From: CAXMQZ01 sp963707075 | GTDB taxonomy: Bacteria; Acidobacteriota; Thermoanaerobaculia; Multivoradales; JAHEKO01 | Length of the DNA: 64,000 nt | Direction of reading: 5' to 3' | Assembly: GCA_963707075.1 (NCBI GenBank) | Contig: CAVPOX010000024.1 | Span: forward strand, 1 to 64,000 | Shown here: positions 1 to 6,910 of the stretch, piece by piece | How positions within the stretch are numbered: the stretch's first letter is position 1 | Layout of the letters: each line of letters starts with the position of its first letter | Position numbers and translations under genes: made by a program | Notes under the pieces: generated by a model | The model's input: the letters and a program-made list of their open reading frames with translations, nothing else | Databases searched by the model: none | Told to the model about the DNA's origin: nothing

Positions 1-50
1 AGGGTCACCAGATAGTCGGTGAGCATCGTCGTGGGCTCGCTGATCTTCAT
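1..50 (-). CDS. Partial protein of unknown function, N-terminus only
   Basis: An open frame runs off the left edge from an ATG at 50-48 and reads MKISEPTTMLTDYLVT. A GGAGG sequence lies about 11 nt upstream of that ATG. The gene starts 49 bp after the stop of the thioesterase gene on the same strand, so it probably belongs to the mltF-thioesterase operon. Only about 16 residues are visible, too few to name a family. The opening resembles small membrane proteins, but that is only an impression. Confidence 0.45.
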   Translation of the reverse strand, partial: MKISEPTTMLTDYLVT

Positions 51-99
51 GGGGTCTGGCCCTCCGCGAAGTGGATTCCGTTGCAGAGTCGCACGAAAG

Positions 100-568
100 C
101 TACGACTCTCCCTCGGTGGAGGCTGCGACGCGTCGAGAAAGGGCTTCGGGCATCGGCATCGACTCGATCCCGTTATCGCCGCCCATGATGCAGTAGACCG
201 ACGACATCCGCCCTCGCGCCACCAGCCGACCGGTCGTCGAGATCGTGATGGCGTAGGTCAGGGAACTCGAGCCTTTTCGGGCAATCCGCAGATGGATGTC
301 GAGCATCATCGCCGTAGTGGGCCGGACTCAGGTACTGGCACGAAACCTCTACTCGGGGCCAGCCGAGAGTCGTTCCGTCGCGCGTCGAGAAGGCCTCGAA
401 TCCAAGGCTTTGCAGGAACTCGTGCTCGGCGGTTTCCATGAAGACCAGAAAGCGGGCGAAATGGACGATCCCGCCCGTGTCGGTGTCGGCGAACTCGACT
501 CGCCTCCTGGTACGGAACTCCGTGACGGGCGCGGAGGTTGGAGACTCAGTCACGTCGGATGACCTCAT
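100..568 (-). CDS. YbgC/4HBT-type acyl-CoA thioesterase (one frameshift)
   Basis: Hot-dog-fold thioesterase that would hydrolyse acyl-CoA or acyl-ACP thioesters in the cytoplasm. The N-terminal half, starting at 568, carries the family signature FADTDTGGIVHFARF with the catalytic aspartate region. The frame is lost near base 307. The C-terminal half (MLDIHLRIARKGSSSLTY and onward) continues one frame away to a stop at 102-100. Dropping one base at about 307 joins the halves as YGD-MLDIHL, which matches how the family reads there, and gives 155 aa, a normal length. The ATG overlaps the mltF stop as ATGA, so translation is coupled to mltF. The frameshift is probably a sequence error, because both halves stay conserved; a recent pseudogene is the alternative. 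Confidence 0.8.
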
Positions 569-2061
569 CCCTTGACCTCTGACTTGCGAGTCTCCTGGTC
601 GACGACCAGCGAGTAGGCGACAAAGTACTTGTAGATGTTGCTGACGTACTGCACCGGCTCGCGGCCGATCTCTCGCGCGACCACGACCTCGACGTTGCCG
701 AACCAGCGGTTGGGATCCAGGCCGTTCTCGGCAGCCTTCTTGCGGAGCGACGAGATCCTGCTCGGTCCGGCGTTGTAGGCGGCAATGGCGAAGAGCTGCC
801 GATTGAGCTCATCCATGCCCTCTTCCTTGAAATAGTGATCTTTCAGGAATCGGAGGTACTTCACGCCGGCGTGAATGTTCTGCTCCAGCTGGTCGATCTC
901 CGGGATGTCGACGTTGGGATCGAGAGCGGTGCTCTGGAGGAGCTGCATGACTCCGATAGCGCCGGACTTGCTTCGCAAGCTCTGATCGATGCGAGACTCC
1001 TGGTAGGCCTGAGCAGCGATCAACAGGTAGTCGAATCCGTACTTGTCGCTGTACTCCCGGAAGTAGTCGACGGCTTCATCGAAGCGTCGCATCTCCTCTC
1101 GGCCGGAGGGGTTCTCGACCCACTGAGTGTTCTCGAGGTAGCGCTTGAACAGGATGTTCCCCGTCAGGGTGCCGATTCGACGCTCCTTCACGAAGCGGTT
1201 CAGAGTCGACTCGAGCTTTGGGCTGTTCTTTCGAAACGCCCAGGCGATCTCACCACCCTGGCGCACCGCGATGTCCGGGTACACCGAGAGATGCTCGAAT
1301 ACCTGCGACCAGAAGTCCGCCAAGTAGGAATCTGCGATGGTGATGTCGATCAGGCCCGCGTTGACCATCTCCAGAACATCCTCGGTCTCGAGAAGCTCGT
1401 CGACGGCCTCGAGACGGATCTTCTCGAGCCCCTTTTCCGAGAACTCTCGATTCAGGGCTTCGAGGCTGTCCCAGTAGCTGCTCGATCGCCGTACCGAGAT
1501 CGTCCTCCCGGCAAGGTCTTCCAACGAGGCCAACTCGCGAACCCCAGGGCCCGTGACAACGATCTCGTCCGCCGAGCCGAACGGCAGGGCGAAGTCCACC
1601 TCCTCCTGGCGCTCCGGAGTGATGGTCAGATTCGTCGCGGCGATGTCACCCCGCCCCTCGCGTAGGGCGGCGAGCAAGTTGTCGCGCGATGTCGGAATGA
1701 TCAAGACGTGGACGTGCGTGGCGGTGTTGCGTCGGTCCTTGTTGAGCTCCTTCTCGAGCTGTTTCAGCGCCTCGAAAGCGCTCCCCCTCTGCTCGGCTCC
1801 GTCGAGGAAATACGCGGTGCGGTTGGGAGTCACCAGGGCGCGAATGACCCGCCGTTCGGTCATCCCGTCCAGATCGCCCTTCCAGGGCTCGAGCACTCTG
1901 CGAAGAAAGTCCCCGACCTGAGAGTCCTCCGAGTCGAAAATGGAGTACGGCTCGTCGCCGGCGAGAGCCGGGACCGATGGATCCGAGGAGCGCCAGCACC
2001 CCGGGGCGAGGATCAGGGCTGCTAGAGCGATCGCGCTGCACGTGGGGAGGTAGACTCGCAT
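565..2061 (-). CDS. mltF: Membrane-bound lytic murein transglycosylase F (MltF)
   Basis: Predicted to cleave peptidoglycan glycan strands with formation of 1,6-anhydro ends, anchored in the envelope. Residues 1-21 form a hydrophobic leader ending in LAPGC, a plausible lipobox. Residues of about 50-290 resemble a periplasmic amino-acid-binding protein (SBP_bac_3), the regulatory domain of MltF. The C-terminal part is an SLT lysozyme-like domain with the catalytic glutamate in AQAYQESRID, then GAIGVMQLL and AYNAGPSR. The length of 498 aa is typical of MltF. It heads an operon with the thioesterase (4-bp overlap). The domain order and motifs make the family assignment strong; the physiological role (cell-wall turnover or recycling) is inferred from the family. 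Confidence 0.93.
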   Translation of the reverse strand: MRVYLPTCSAIALAALILAPGCWRSSDPSVPALAGDEPYSIFDSEDSQVGDFLRRVLEPWKGDLDGMTERRVIRALVTPNRTAYFLDGAEQRGSAFEALKQLEKELNKDRRNTATHVHVLIIPTSRDNLLAALREGRGDIAATNLTITPERQEEVDFALPFGSADEIVVTGPGVRELASLEDLAGRTISVRRSSSYWDSLEALNREFSEKGLEKIRLEAVDELLETEDVLEMVNAGLIDITIADSYLADFWSQVFEHLSVYPDIAVRQGGEIAWAFRKNSPKLESTLNRFVKERRIGTLTGNILFKRYLENTQWVENPSGREEMRRFDEAVDYFREYSDKYGFDYLLIAAQAYQESRIDQSLRSKSGAIGVMQLLQSTALDPNVDIPEIDQLEQNIHAGVKYLRFLKDHYFKEEGMDELNRQLFAIAAYNAGPSRISSLRKKAAENGLDPNRWFGNVEVVVAREIGREPVQYVSNIYKYFVAYSLVVDQETRKSEVKG

Positions 2062-2212
2062 CGATTTCCCCTTTCTTGGAGGTACAGTCGTTCCGATGTT
2101 GCGAGTATATTCCCTATTCGGGCGGGCTTCGGAGGTCCCACGGAGCTCGCGCCGTCCGACAGTCGCAAGCGTTGCCCATTCGGAGTCGGCACCTGGCGCC
2201 AGCAGAGAGAGA

Positions 2213-3010
2213 ATGGATGGGATGACGGAGGAAACCCTCGAGTTGAGGGTACCTGGAGTGAGTGGGGAAGAGGTCCGCCTGCTGGCTCGACTCGACGAAC
2301 CGCCAGCGGGCCCGAGCAGGGCGCCGATGGTGTTGTACCTGCATGGCTTCGGCTCCGATCAGTGGGGAGAAAAGGCCTCCTTCTTCCGGCAGGCGGCGCT
2401 GGGTGAGGGACTCGGCTTCTGCTCTTTCGATTTTCAGGGCCATGGTCGATCGGACGGCCGGATGGTGGATTTGACGCTGAGCCGACAGCTCGGGGATGTC
2501 GAGTGCGTCGCCCAGATGCTCGCGGCTCGTGGCTATGGACAGACGGTCATCCTCGGGTCCTCCATGGGTGGCCTGACCGCTTTGTGGCACTCGGCCCTGC
2601 ATCCGGAACGGGTAGCGTGCGGTCTCTGCATCGCTCCAGCGCTCAGTCTGGGGTCGACCCTGATGGACTGGGCCGGGGAGGCAGGTATGAAGAGCTGGCG
2701 CGAAGAGGGGGTGATACGAGTCGACAACGAGGTCGGGTCGTGGGACCTGGGCTGGGAGTTTGTCTCGGACCTGGAAACCTACCCTGTCTCGCGTCTGCAG
2801 CGACTCATTCGTCGACCGTTCCTGATTCTCCAGGGCAAGCTCGACGATCGTGTCGATTGGCGGCAGGTCCTGGACTTCATCGCCGGATGCGAGTTCGAAG
2901 AAGTCGAGCTGCATCTCTTCGGCGACGGGGATCACAGACTGGTGGATCGCAAGGCAAGGCTCTGGCAGCTGATGCGGGACTACCTGCGCTACCAGAGACT
3001 GCTGCCCTGA
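2213..3010 (+). CDS. Alpha/beta hydrolase (serine hydrolase)
   Basis: Alpha/beta-hydrolase fold enzyme of unknown substrate; relatives are esterases or acyl hydrolases. The oxyanion loop is LYLHGFGSDQ, the nucleophile elbow is GSSMG (Ser117 from this start), the acid is probably Asp in LQGKLDDRVDW, and the histidine is in FGDGDHRLVD. The protein has 265 aa and no signal peptide, so it is cytoplasmic. The open frame extends to 2096, but 2213 is preferred because it follows a purine-rich AGAGAGAG stretch and gives a normal family N-terminus; ATG 2222 is also possible. It converges on gspB with only 25 bp between the stops. No neighbour suggests its substrate. Confidence 0.85.
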   Translation: MDGMTEETLELRVPGVSGEEVRLLARLDEPPAGPSRAPMVLYLHGFGSDQWGEKASFFRQAALGEGLGFCSFDFQGHGRSDGRMVDLTLSRQLGDVECVAQMLAARGYGQTVILGSSMGGLTALWHSALHPERVACGLCIAPALSLGSTLMDWAGEAGMKSWREEGVIRVDNEVGSWDLGWEFVSDLETYPVSRLQRLIRRPFLILQGKLDDRVDWRQVLDFIAGCEFEEVELHLFGDGDHRLVDRKARLWQLMRDYLRYQRLLP

Positions 3011-3035
3011 ATCGGAGCGTGCCTTGCCGAGGGCT

Positions 3036-3842
3036 CTATTTGAGGCGCAGTAGGATCGTTCCGTCGCTACCTTCGAGCTCCACTTCCTGAGGCGCGATGC
3101 GGGTCACCATATAACCCTTGATGGTCTCTCCCAGGCCGACCACCCGCTGGTCGAGGAGCGCATAGGGTCCTGTCGCGGACCAGGCTATGCCACCCAGCTC
3201 GAGCGTGTCTCCACTGGCCAGGGTCATTTTCTCGACGAAGATCCTGGGCTGAGCCGGGTTCTGGGTCGGCGCGCCATCCTCGTCAGGGGTCGTCTCCCCG
3301 TCTGGAACCAGGCGGACGCCCCGAGCTGGCGGTTGCGCCAGTCCGACGAGCGATGAGGAAGACGTGACCGGGCTGGCCTCTGGCTCCGCGAACGCCTGCC
3401 GGGTGGGCGTCGGTTCCACCACCGATCGAGCTTCGGCTGCGGACTCTGGCTCCGAATCTGCGGAGTCCTCGGCTTGCCGCTCGCCCGGGACGGGTGTGGA
3501 TGCAGTTCCTGGTGTCGGGGGACTTGGGGCCGCGGTCGGCTCCGATTCGCCCGGAGCGGCGGTCGACGAGGTGGTGGCCACCTCCCGTTCGCTGGGACGA
3601 GCTTCGCGCGGTTGCGTGGCGGTTGCCTCCGTTGCAGCGCTTTCCTTCTGGTCGGTGGCCAGTCTGGCAATGGTGAGAAGGCTGACCAAGAGAGCCAGGG
3701 CCATCGCCACGACCGCCGCGGTCAACCAGGACCGGTGCTGGACCGGGCGGGTCGGAGGAGCCAGGGGCAGGCCCTTGGTCAGCGCCTCGCGCCGGCGCGA
3801 CTCCTGCCGAGCTCGCTTTAGTGCCTCGTTGATGAGGCTCAC
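3036..3842 (-). CDS. gspB: GspB/ExeB-like type II secretion assembly protein
   Basis: Predicted inner-membrane partner of the GspA ATPase, which in type II secretion helps place the secretin in the cell wall. The protein begins VSLINEALKRARQES, the usual cytoplasmic start of this family, then has one membrane segment (WLTAAVVAMALALLVSLLTI) and a long Pro/Ser/Glu-rich periplasmic linker. It ends in the compact GspB domain (LELGGIAWSATGPYALL, VGLGETIKGYMV, VELEGSDGTILLRL). The start is GTG 3842, whose GTGA overlaps the stop of the upstream ATPase; the open frame extends further, but that part has no family similarity. The length is 268 aa. No other type II secretion genes lie in the window. Confidence 0.85.
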   Translation of the reverse strand: MSLINEALKRARQESRRREALTKGLPLAPPTRPVQHRSWLTAAVVAMALALLVSLLTIARLATDQKESAATEATATQPREARPSEREVATTSSTAAPGESEPTAAPSPPTPGTASTPVPGERQAEDSADSEPESAAEARSVVEPTPTRQAFAEPEASPVTSSSSLVGLAQPPARGVRLVPDGETTPDEDGAPTQNPAQPRIFVEKMTLASGDTLELGGIAWSATGPYALLDQRVVGLGETIKGYMVTRIAPQEVELEGSDGTILLRLK

Positions 3843-4651
3843 GTGAATCGACCCTCCAACTCGCGAATGGCTCGGCCCACGTGTCTGCCCGTCAAGTTGT
3901 CGACGCCCAGCACATAGCCGCAGAGCAGGGTCTTGTCGCAGATGGCGTTGACCAGACGTGGAACGCCCTTGGAGTAACTGTGGATTCTGCGCATCGCCCA
4001 CGGCGTGAACGTCGGCTTGCCGTTGCTACCCGCCACTTCGAGGCGATGGCGAACGTATTCGTGGGTCTCTTCCAGAGACAGGGGCTTGAGGTGATAGCGG
4101 ACCGTGATGCGCTGACGCAGTTGGCGCAGCTCACGGGCATCCAGCATTTCCCGGAGCTCGGGCTGGCCGATCAGCACGATCTGGAGGAGTTTCTGCTGGT
4201 CCGTCTCGAGATTCGACAGCAGGCGCACCTGCTCCATGAGATCGGGGCTCAGGTCCTGGGCCTCGTCGATCACCAGAACGACATCGTTGCCTTCGTGGAC
4301 CTGGTCGAGGAGGAAGCGATTCAGCGCTTCGAGCCAGGCCACGCGATCATTGCGCGGCAGCTTCTGGTGCAATTCGGTGAGAATCGTCCGTAACATCTGA
4401 GGACCCGTGATGCACGGATTCAAGATCAGCGCCGTTTTGTAATCGGGTCCGAGCTCCTCCAGGAGAGCTCGGCAGATGGTCGTCTTGCCGGTGCCCACCT
4501 CACCTGTAATCTGGATGAAGCCCTTTCGTTGACGGATGCCAAAGAGAAGGTGATCCAGCGCCTCGCGGTGCTTCGCGCTCAAATAGAGGAAGCGGGGATC
4601 GGGCGTGATGTTGAACGGCGACTCGTAAAACCCGTAGAACTGCTCGTACAT
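3839..4651 (-). CDS. gspA: GspA/ExeA-like AAA ATPase
   Basis: AAA+ ATPase of the ExeA/GspA family. It begins MYEQFYGFYESPFNITPDPR, the standard opening of the family. The Walker A motif is GEVGTGKTT and the Walker B motif is VVLVIDEAQDL, followed by an arginine-rich sensor region (LRQLRQRITVRYHLKPL). At 270 aa it contains only the ATPase module. Full-length GspA/ExeA adds a transmembrane segment and a periplasmic peptidoglycan-binding domain, both absent here. It is translationally coupled to gspB by a GTGA overlap, which supports joint function. Similar short ExeA-like ATPases also occur outside type II systems (for example with exopolysaccharide or transposition genes), so the partner rather than the sequence sets the call. 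Confidence 0.85.
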   Translation of the reverse strand: MYEQFYGFYESPFNITPDPRFLYLSAKHREALDHLLFGIRQRKGFIQITGEVGTGKTTICRALLEELGPDYKTALILNPCITGPQMLRTILTELHQKLPRNDRVAWLEALNRFLLDQVHEGNDVVLVIDEAQDLSPDLMEQVRLLSNLETDQQKLLQIVLIGQPELREMLDARELRQLRQRITVRYHLKPLSLEETHEYVRHRLEVAGSNGKPTFTPWAMRRIHSYSKGVPRLVNAICDKTLLCGYVLGVDNLTGRHVGRAIRELEGRFT

Positions 4652-4795
4652 GCCTGGTTCCGATGCTGGGTTGTCCTCTGACCTGCAGGGTAGTCTAGCA
4701 CCGGGTGAGAGCGTGCTACGCTCGCGGCCGTGGTCCGAGTCGGCTGCCGGAACCGGGCATTCGGTGCCATCGAATCGAGAAAGAGAGGTGCAATC

Positions 4796-5410
4796 GTGTC
4801 GTCATGGAGCGAGACTCGGGTTCGATCGAGAGATCTCGTCTCGAGGCTGGTGACTGCCCTGGCGGCTCTGGCCGTCGTCCTTCTGGCCTCGACACCGAGC
4901 GCACCGACAGCCTCGGCGAGCTCTGCATCGGTCGACGTGGAGACCGGTTCGAGCGACCCGGAGGCCAGACTCTCGGCTATGGGTCTGGTGCTGCCCGAGC
5001 CGAGTGCACCGGTCGCCAACTACGTCAAGGCGGTTCGCACCGGCAATTTGGTCTTTCTCTCTGGGCACGGACCCTACCGCAGCGATGGAACGCTGGTCAC
5101 GGGAAAGCTGGGCGGGGATCTGACTGTCGAGGAAGGGTACGAGGCCGCGAGGCTCACCGGCATCAGCCTGCTCGCTTCCTTGAAGCAGGAGGTGGGTGAC
5201 CTGGGTAGAGTGCGGCGAATCGTCAAGGTGCTCGGCATGGTCAACTCCGATCCTTCGTTCACCGATCAGCCGAAGGTCATCGACGGTTGTTCGGATTTGT
5301 TGGTGGAGGTGTTTGGTGAGCGGGGACGGCACGCTAGGGCTGCTGTCGGCATGGCTTCGCTGCCGGTCGGCATAGCCGTCGAGATCGAAATGGTGGTCGA
5401 AGTCGAATAG
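4796..5410 (+). CDS. Exported RidA/YjgF-family protein
   Basis: RidA-family proteins hydrolyse reactive enamine/imine intermediates or act on related small molecules. The mature part has the family features NYVKAVRTGNLVFLSGHGP, a middle helix with EEGYEAARLTGISLLASLK, and the C-terminal strand RAAVGMASLPVGIAVEIEM, in which the conserved arginine (RAAVG) is present. The first 40 residues or so (basic, then VTALAALAVVLLAS, then ASASSA) look like a Sec signal peptide, so the protein is probably periplasmic, unusual for this mostly cytoplasmic family. The start is GTG 4796, preceded by AAGAGAGG; the open frame goes further upstream without signal-peptide logic. It lies 42 bp before an exported M24 peptidase. 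Confidence 0.88.
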   Translation: MSSWSETRVRSRDLVSRLVTALAALAVVLLASTPSAPTASASSASVDVETGSSDPEARLSAMGLVLPEPSAPVANYVKAVRTGNLVFLSGHGPYRSDGTLVTGKLGGDLTVEEGYEAARLTGISLLASLKQEVGDLGRVRRIVKVLGMVNSDPSFTDQPKVIDGCSDLLVEVFGERGRHARAAVGMASLPVGIAVEIEMVVEVE

Positions 5411-5452
5411 GCTCGCGACCCGAGTTGGAATTGGATTGGGGGGAGAGCATTC

Positions 5453-6838
5453 ATGAAGACAAGAGCTTGCCCGAGAGGGGCGATCAGATGGGTATTGGCA
5501 GCCTTCACGGTGGCGATGTTCTTTCCGAGCCCGACCGTCCTGGCCGCAACAGTCGAGCAGGGGAGGAGGATCGATGCTCCGGGGGCGGTTCTCGATCAAC
5601 GACAGCGGATCGAGCCGGTCAATCAGGCGCTCGAGGAGCGTCTCGTCGAGCTCCTGCCACGGCTGATGAGAGAGGTCGGGTTGGACATGTGGTTGGTGAT
5701 CAATCGAGAGTACGCCGAGGACCCGGTCTATTTAACCCTCGTGTCAGAGCCGGTCTTCGCGGCTCGACGGACCACGATGCTGGTATTTCACGACCGCGGC
5801 GACGAAGGAATCGAGAGATTGACCGTCAGCCGATATCCGCTGGGAGAGCTCTACGAGGCGGTCTGGGAGGGTGGCGATCTCGACGAGCAGTGGGTGCGGC
5901 TGGCCGAGGTGATCGCCGAGCGTGATCCCCAGAGAATCGGCATCAACGTGAGCCGTCACTGGCCGGTGGCCGACGGGCTCACCGCCTCGCTCCGCGACCG
6001 GCTCGAAGAGTCCCTGGGTCCAGATCTCTCTGCGAGACTGGTCAGCGCCGAGGATCTGGCGGTTCGTTGGCTCGAGACACGGTCACCGCTCGAGCAGGAG
6101 AGCTATTCCCACGTCGTGGCGCTGGCCCGGGGCGTGATCTCGGAGGCGTTCTCGGATCGCGTCATCACCCCCGGGGTCACGACGACGGAGGATGTGGCCT
6201 GGTACATCCGTCAACGGTTTGCCGACCTGGATCTGCCTGTCTGGTTCATGCCCGACGTGGACATCCAGCGGCAGGGCACCGACTGCGAGGAAGGGGCTCC
6301 TTTCTGTGGTGAGACCGACGTGGTGATCCGGCGGGGCGACGTATTGCATACCGACGTGGGCATTTGCTACCTCCGTCTTTGTACCGATACCCAGGAGATG
6401 GGATACGTCCTGCGGCCCGGCGAGGAAGGAGCTCCCGAGGAGCTGCAGACGGCGCTGTTGGAAGGCAATCGCTGGCAGGACCTGTTGACTCGACAGTTCA
6501 GGGAGGGGCGGACCGGAAACGAGATCTTGAAGGCGGCCCGAGCCGCGGCGGAGGAGGCCGGGATCGTGGTCAGCATCTACAGCCATGCGATCGGTTTCTT
6601 CGGTCACGCGCCAGGTCCCACGATCGGAATGTGGGACAACCAGGAGGAGACACCGATCCGGGGTGACTGGAAGCTGCATGCCGACACGGCCTACGCCATC
6701 GAAGGCAACAACATGGTGCAGCTCTCCTCCTGGGGTGATCAGTGGGTTCAGATCAAGCTGGAGCAGAGTGCGCTGTTCGATGGGCAGAAGGTTGACTACC
6801 TGGCGGGCCGCCAGAGTGACTGGCACCTGGTGCGGTAG
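5453..6838 (+). CDS. Exported M24-family metallopeptidase (Xaa-Pro peptidase type)
   Basis: Pita-bread-fold peptidase of family M24 (prolidase/aminopeptidase P type), which removes residues before proline or acts on related peptides. A signal peptide is evident (MKTRACPRGAIRWVLAAF to PTVLAA). A creatinase-like N-terminal domain follows (about residues 50-200), then the catalytic domain. Candidate metal ligands are visible in DVLHTDVGICYLRL, in SHAIGFFGHAPGP and in AYAIEGNN. The length of 461 aa is normal. A good Shine-Dalgarno (GGGGGAGAG) precedes ATG 5453. It follows the exported RidA-like gene, suggesting a periplasmic amino-acid or peptide scavenging pair. Some of the usual acidic ligands are hard to place by eye, so activity is inferred. 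Confidence 0.88.
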   Translation: MKTRACPRGAIRWVLAAFTVAMFFPSPTVLAATVEQGRRIDAPGAVLDQRQRIEPVNQALEERLVELLPRLMREVGLDMWLVINREYAEDPVYLTLVSEPVFAARRTTMLVFHDRGDEGIERLTVSRYPLGELYEAVWEGGDLDEQWVRLAEVIAERDPQRIGINVSRHWPVADGLTASLRDRLEESLGPDLSARLVSAEDLAVRWLETRSPLEQESYSHVVALARGVISEAFSDRVITPGVTTTEDVAWYIRQRFADLDLPVWFMPDVDIQRQGTDCEEGAPFCGETDVVIRRGDVLHTDVGICYLRLCTDTQEMGYVLRPGEEGAPEELQTALLEGNRWQDLLTRQFREGRTGNEILKAARAAAEEAGIVVSIYSHAIGFFGHAPGPTIGMWDNQEETPIRGDWKLHADTAYAIEGNNMVQLSSWGDQWVQIKLEQSALFDGQKVDYLAGRQSDWHLVR

Positions 6839-6910
6839 GTCGAAGCGCGATCGCCGGTTCGATTCTCCGAGCGGCGAGTCGGTAGAATTCCGAGCAGGAC
6901 TTGTACTGGC

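Noticed and set aside
835..1665. Open frame antisense to mltF
   Set aside because: Wholly inside a clear MltF gene on the other strand, with no family similarity; codon-position GC bias explains it.
6858..6880. A GGTTCGATTC sequence like a tRNA T-loop
   Set aside because: The flanking bases do not form a T-stem, and no acceptor, anticodon or D-arm can be folded around it.
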